From contig JAIRKX010000040.1 of assembly GCA_031259805.1 (NCBI GenBank), forward strand, positions 1 to 7,114: DNA of 7,114 bases, in the 5' to 3' direction. Both the position numbers and the translations under genes were made by a program. This document shows positions 5,439-7,114 of this stretch, piece after piece. How positions within the stretch are numbered: the first letter of the stretch is position 1; each line of letters starts with the position of its first letter. Source of the stretch: Prevotellaceae bacterium (GTDB lineage Bacteria; Bacteroidota; Bacteroidia; Bacteroidales; UBA932). The notes beneath the pieces are model-generated. The model was not told where the DNA came from and ran no database searches. It saw only the letters and a program-made list of their open reading frames with translations.

Positions 5439-6881
5439 ATGCTGAAGGGGTTATTTAAAAAGAAAGACATTGCCGCTATGCTGCGGGAAGCTGATTCAAC
5501 TAACGGCGGATTGAAACGTTCGCTTACGGCGACTAATCTTGTTGCGCTGGGAATAGGCGCGATTGTCGGCACCGGCATTTTTGTGCTCACCGGTCAGGCG
5601 GCTGCCCAGTATGCCGGGCCGGCGCTGACGATTTCCTTTATTATTTCGGCGCTCGGCTGCATCTTCGCCGGCTTTTGTTACGCCGAATTTGCCGCCATGA
5701 TTCCCGTCTCGGGCAGCGTATATTCGTACAGTTACGCGACGATGGGCGAATTTCTGGCATGGTTTATCGGCTGGGACCTTATCCTCGAATACCTTTTTGC
5801 CTGCTCGACGGTAGCGGTCGGATGGTCGGGCTACATGCAGAGCCTGCTTAACGGTTGGGGATTCGACATACCGCACCAGCTGGCGCGATCGACGCTGGAT
5901 CACGTAAACGGCGAATGGATATGGACCGGCAGCATCATCAACTTCCCTGCGGTATGTATTGTAGCTGTCATCACGATACTGCTGCTTGGCGGCATCCGGC
6001 AGTCGGCGTGGGTCAATAACGTAATTGTAGCAATAAAAGTACTGGTTATTCTCCTATTTATCGGGTTCGGGCTGTCGTATATCGACACCGGCAACTGGAC
6101 CCCATACATCCCCGAAAACACCGGACAGTTTGGACAGTATGGCATTTCCGGCATCCTTCGCGGCGCGGCGGTAGTCTTTTTCGCCTACCTGGGCTTTGAC
6201 GCACTTTCGACAGCCGCGCAGGAAACACGACGCCCGCAAAAGGACATGCCCAAAGGAATCCTGATTTCGCTTATCGTATGCGCCCTGCTTTATGTGGCGG
6301 TTACGGCGGTACTGACAGGCATTGTAAATTATAAAGAACTGGGCGTCGATGCACCTATTGCCGTAGCAATCGACAGAGTCGGAGAAGGACTGGCATGGAT
6401 GAGCCCGTTCATTAAATTAGGCGCCATTGCCGGCATCAGTTCGGTGATACTGGTTATGATGATGGGACAGTCGCGGATTTACTACGCCATCTCCTGCGAC
6501 GGCCTGATACCACGACTATTCTCAAAAATCAACATCAAACGCGGCACCCCGCAGAACGCGACGATTTTTGCCGGGATTGCTACAGGCACCATCGCCGGCC
6601 TGTTGCCATTAAGCGCACTGAGTGAACTGGTCTCTATCGGCACACTGATGGCCTTTGCTATCGTCTGCATTTCCATCATGGTACTGCGCCGGACGCACGC
6701 GCATATTCCCCGTCCGTTCAAAGTACCGCTGGTCTGGGTCATTCCGCCGCTGGGCGCTTTTTTCTGCATCCTGCAAATGGCTTCCCTCCCGAGCGCCACA
6801 TGGATACGGCTAATCATCTGGACACTGATAGGATTTGTCATCTACTTCTCCTACGGCCGGAGACATAGCCACCTGAATTGA
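5439..6881 (+). CDS. APC superfamily amino acid permease (cationic amino acid transporter-like)
   Basis: This is a 480-residue cytoplasmic-membrane transporter predicted to take up amino acids by secondary transport. About 12 membrane segments can be seen, roughly 31-51, 58-80, 104-126, 168-184, 192-213, 238-260, 272-295, 322-343, 376-392, 398-416, 429-448 and 455-471. The unwound substrate-binding motif of segment 1 is GIGAIVGTGIFVLTG (38-52). Segment 6 and the following loop carry FFAYLGFDALSTAAQETRRPQ (247-267), typical of the CAT/YfnA branch, and SRIYYAISCDGLIP (345-358) is the usual post-segment-8 motif. The exact amino acid cannot be read from sequence. The ATG at 5439 is preferred over an in-frame TTG at 5415, because that TTG is part of the -7 promoter element and the added residues are not typical of the family. 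It has its own promoter and stands 99 bases after the methyltransferase gene. Confidence 0.93.
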   Translation: MLKGLFKKKDIAAMLREADSTNGGLKRSLTATNLVALGIGAIVGTGIFVLTGQAAAQYAGPALTISFIISALGCIFAGFCYAEFAAMIPVSGSVYSYSYATMGEFLAWFIGWDLILEYLFACSTVAVGWSGYMQSLLNGWGFDIPHQLARSTLDHVNGEWIWTGSIINFPAVCIVAVITILLLGGIRQSAWVNNVIVAIKVLVILLFIGFGLSYIDTGNWTPYIPENTGQFGQYGISGILRGAAVVFFAYLGFDALSTAAQETRRPQKDMPKGILISLIVCALLYVAVTAVLTGIVNYKELGVDAPIAVAIDRVGEGLAWMSPFIKLGAIAGISSVILVMMMGQSRIYYAISCDGLIPRLFSKINIKRGTPQNATIFAGIATGTIAGLLPLSALSELVSIGTLMAFAIVCISIMVLRRTHAHIPRPFKVPLVWVIPPLGAFFCILQMASLPSATWIRLIIWTLIGFVIYFSYGRRHSHLN

Positions 6882-6913
6882 TTATTAACCATTAATACTG
6901 CACCCGAAAAAAA

Positions 6914-6935
6914 TTAATAAAAAATTAATAAAAAA
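6914..6935 (+). repeat. two-copy 11-bp AT-rich tandem repeat upstream of the last promoter
   Basis: TTAATAAAAAA occurs twice in perfect tandem (6914-6924 and 6925-6935), in a nearly pure A/T stretch that begins about 25 bases after the permease stop. It ends close to the expected -33 region of the next promoter, so it could act as an UP-like A-tract, or it may be only low-complexity spacer. Confidence 0.7.
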
Positions 6936-6937
6936 AA

Positions 6938-6967
6938 TTTATAGTTTAAACAAAATAACTATCTTTG
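6938..6967 (+). promoter_or_regulatory. promoter for the terminal ORF
   Basis: TATCTTTG at 6960-6967 is a full -7 match. TTTA at 6938-6941, 18 bases upstream, is a three-of-four match to the -33 TTTG. GTTTAAAC (6944-6951) lies 8 bases before the -7 element, almost the same spacing as at the permease promoter. The ATG of the next ORF follows 24 bases after the -7 element. Confidence 0.65.
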
Positions 6968-6991
6968 TTCCCTCAAACTCGAAACACACGT

Positions 6992-7114
6992 ATGCACACG
7001 CAATCTAATCATCCTTGGCGCTACGACGAAAACCTTTATTTTTCGGCGATGACACCGGTTTTTAGCAACCCGTGTTTTTCGTTTTTTAATTATACCCCCC
7101 CCCCCCCCCCCAAC
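6992..7114 (+). CDS. N-terminal fragment of an unrecognised protein, running into a poly-C tract
   Basis: The ATG at 6992 opens a frame of 41 codons with no stop before the window end. The first residues are polar and aromatic (MHTQSNHPWRYDENLYF), followed by a hydrophobic, aromatic stretch with FSNPCFSFF. I do not recognise the protein and see no clear signal peptide or domain. Support comes from a good promoter 24 bases upstream and the absence of stops. Near the end the frame enters a 17-base C run that encodes prolines, so the downstream frame depends on the exact C count. If the run is a sequencing or assembly error, the last codons are meaningless. It could also be a short leader region with the real start elsewhere. 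Confidence 0.4.
   Translation, partial: MHTQSNHPWRYDENLYFSAMTPVFSNPCFSFFNYTPPPPPN
7095..7111 (+). repeat. 17-base poly-C homopolymer tract
   Basis: Seventeen consecutive C bases directly follow TTTTTTAATTATA, and only AAC remains before the window ends. It lies in the open frame of the last ORF. Such a run is far from chance in this sequence. It could be a slippage-prone phase-variation tract or an artefact at a contig end. Confidence 0.9.

Noticed and set aside
5496..5903. A 135-codon minus-strand frame inside the permease gene
   Set aside because: It is basic and low in hydrophobic pattern, shows no motif or promoter, and lies entirely opposite an unmistakable transporter gene.
6883..6897. 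TATTAA-CCA-TTAATA hairpin right after the permease stop as a terminator
   Set aside because: The stem is all A/T with a 3-base loop, and the bases that follow on the transcript are A-rich rather than U-rich.
1..7114. Search for a defence, mobile or phase-invertible system
   Set aside because: No transposase, integrase, invertase, nuclease or toxin signature, no CRISPR-like spaced repeats and no long inverted repeats flanking a promoter are visible. All complete genes are housekeeping or common families.

Overview
The window looks like an ordinary housekeeping stretch of a Bacteroidales (phylum Bacteroidota) chromosome. The evidence is the gene order DUF4271 - hemD-like - rnpA - yidD, which I recognise from that group, protein sequences typical of it, and repeated copies of the Bacteroidota -7 promoter element TAnnTTTG. 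Four copies of the exact 9-mer TACCTTTGC occur. Genes are moderately GC-rich and intergenic DNA is AT-rich. I cannot place it below order level.

Left half, minus strand (175-2697): a tight five-gene run, read right to left. It holds a SUI1/YciH translation factor, a DUF4271 membrane protein, a uroporphyrinogen-III synthase-like protein, the RNase P protein (rnpA) and the membrane-insertion factor yidD. The first four genes are spaced 14-25 bases apart, and yidD overlaps the end of rnpA. One promoter candidate precedes the SUI1 gene, and a second lies inside the end of the DUF4271 gene. Left of yidD, a full-consensus promoter (TTTG, 19 bases, TACCTTTG) points out of the window, with only the possible first codons of its gene visible.

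Centre (2698-2942): a 245-base divergent intergenic region with two outward-facing -7 elements and no gene.

Right half, plus strand (2943-7114): gpmI (cofactor-independent phosphoglycerate mutase), a SAM-dependent methyltransferase 39 bases behind it, and then an APC-family amino acid permease with its own promoter. That promoter's -7 element covers an upstream TTG, so the permease start should be the ATG at 5439. After a short AT-rich spacer a further promoter leads to an unrecognised ORF that runs into a 17-base poly-C tract and off the window end.

The left operon serves RNA processing, translation, membrane protein insertion and possibly tetrapyrrole synthesis; the right side serves glycolysis and amino acid uptake. 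I found no CRISPR array, tRNA, rRNA, insertion sequence, phage gene or defence system, and no convincing new multi-gene system. The observations most worth checking are the poly-C tract inside the terminal ORF, a TTTAAA palindrome at a fixed distance from three promoters, and the out-of-frame rnpA/yidD overlap.
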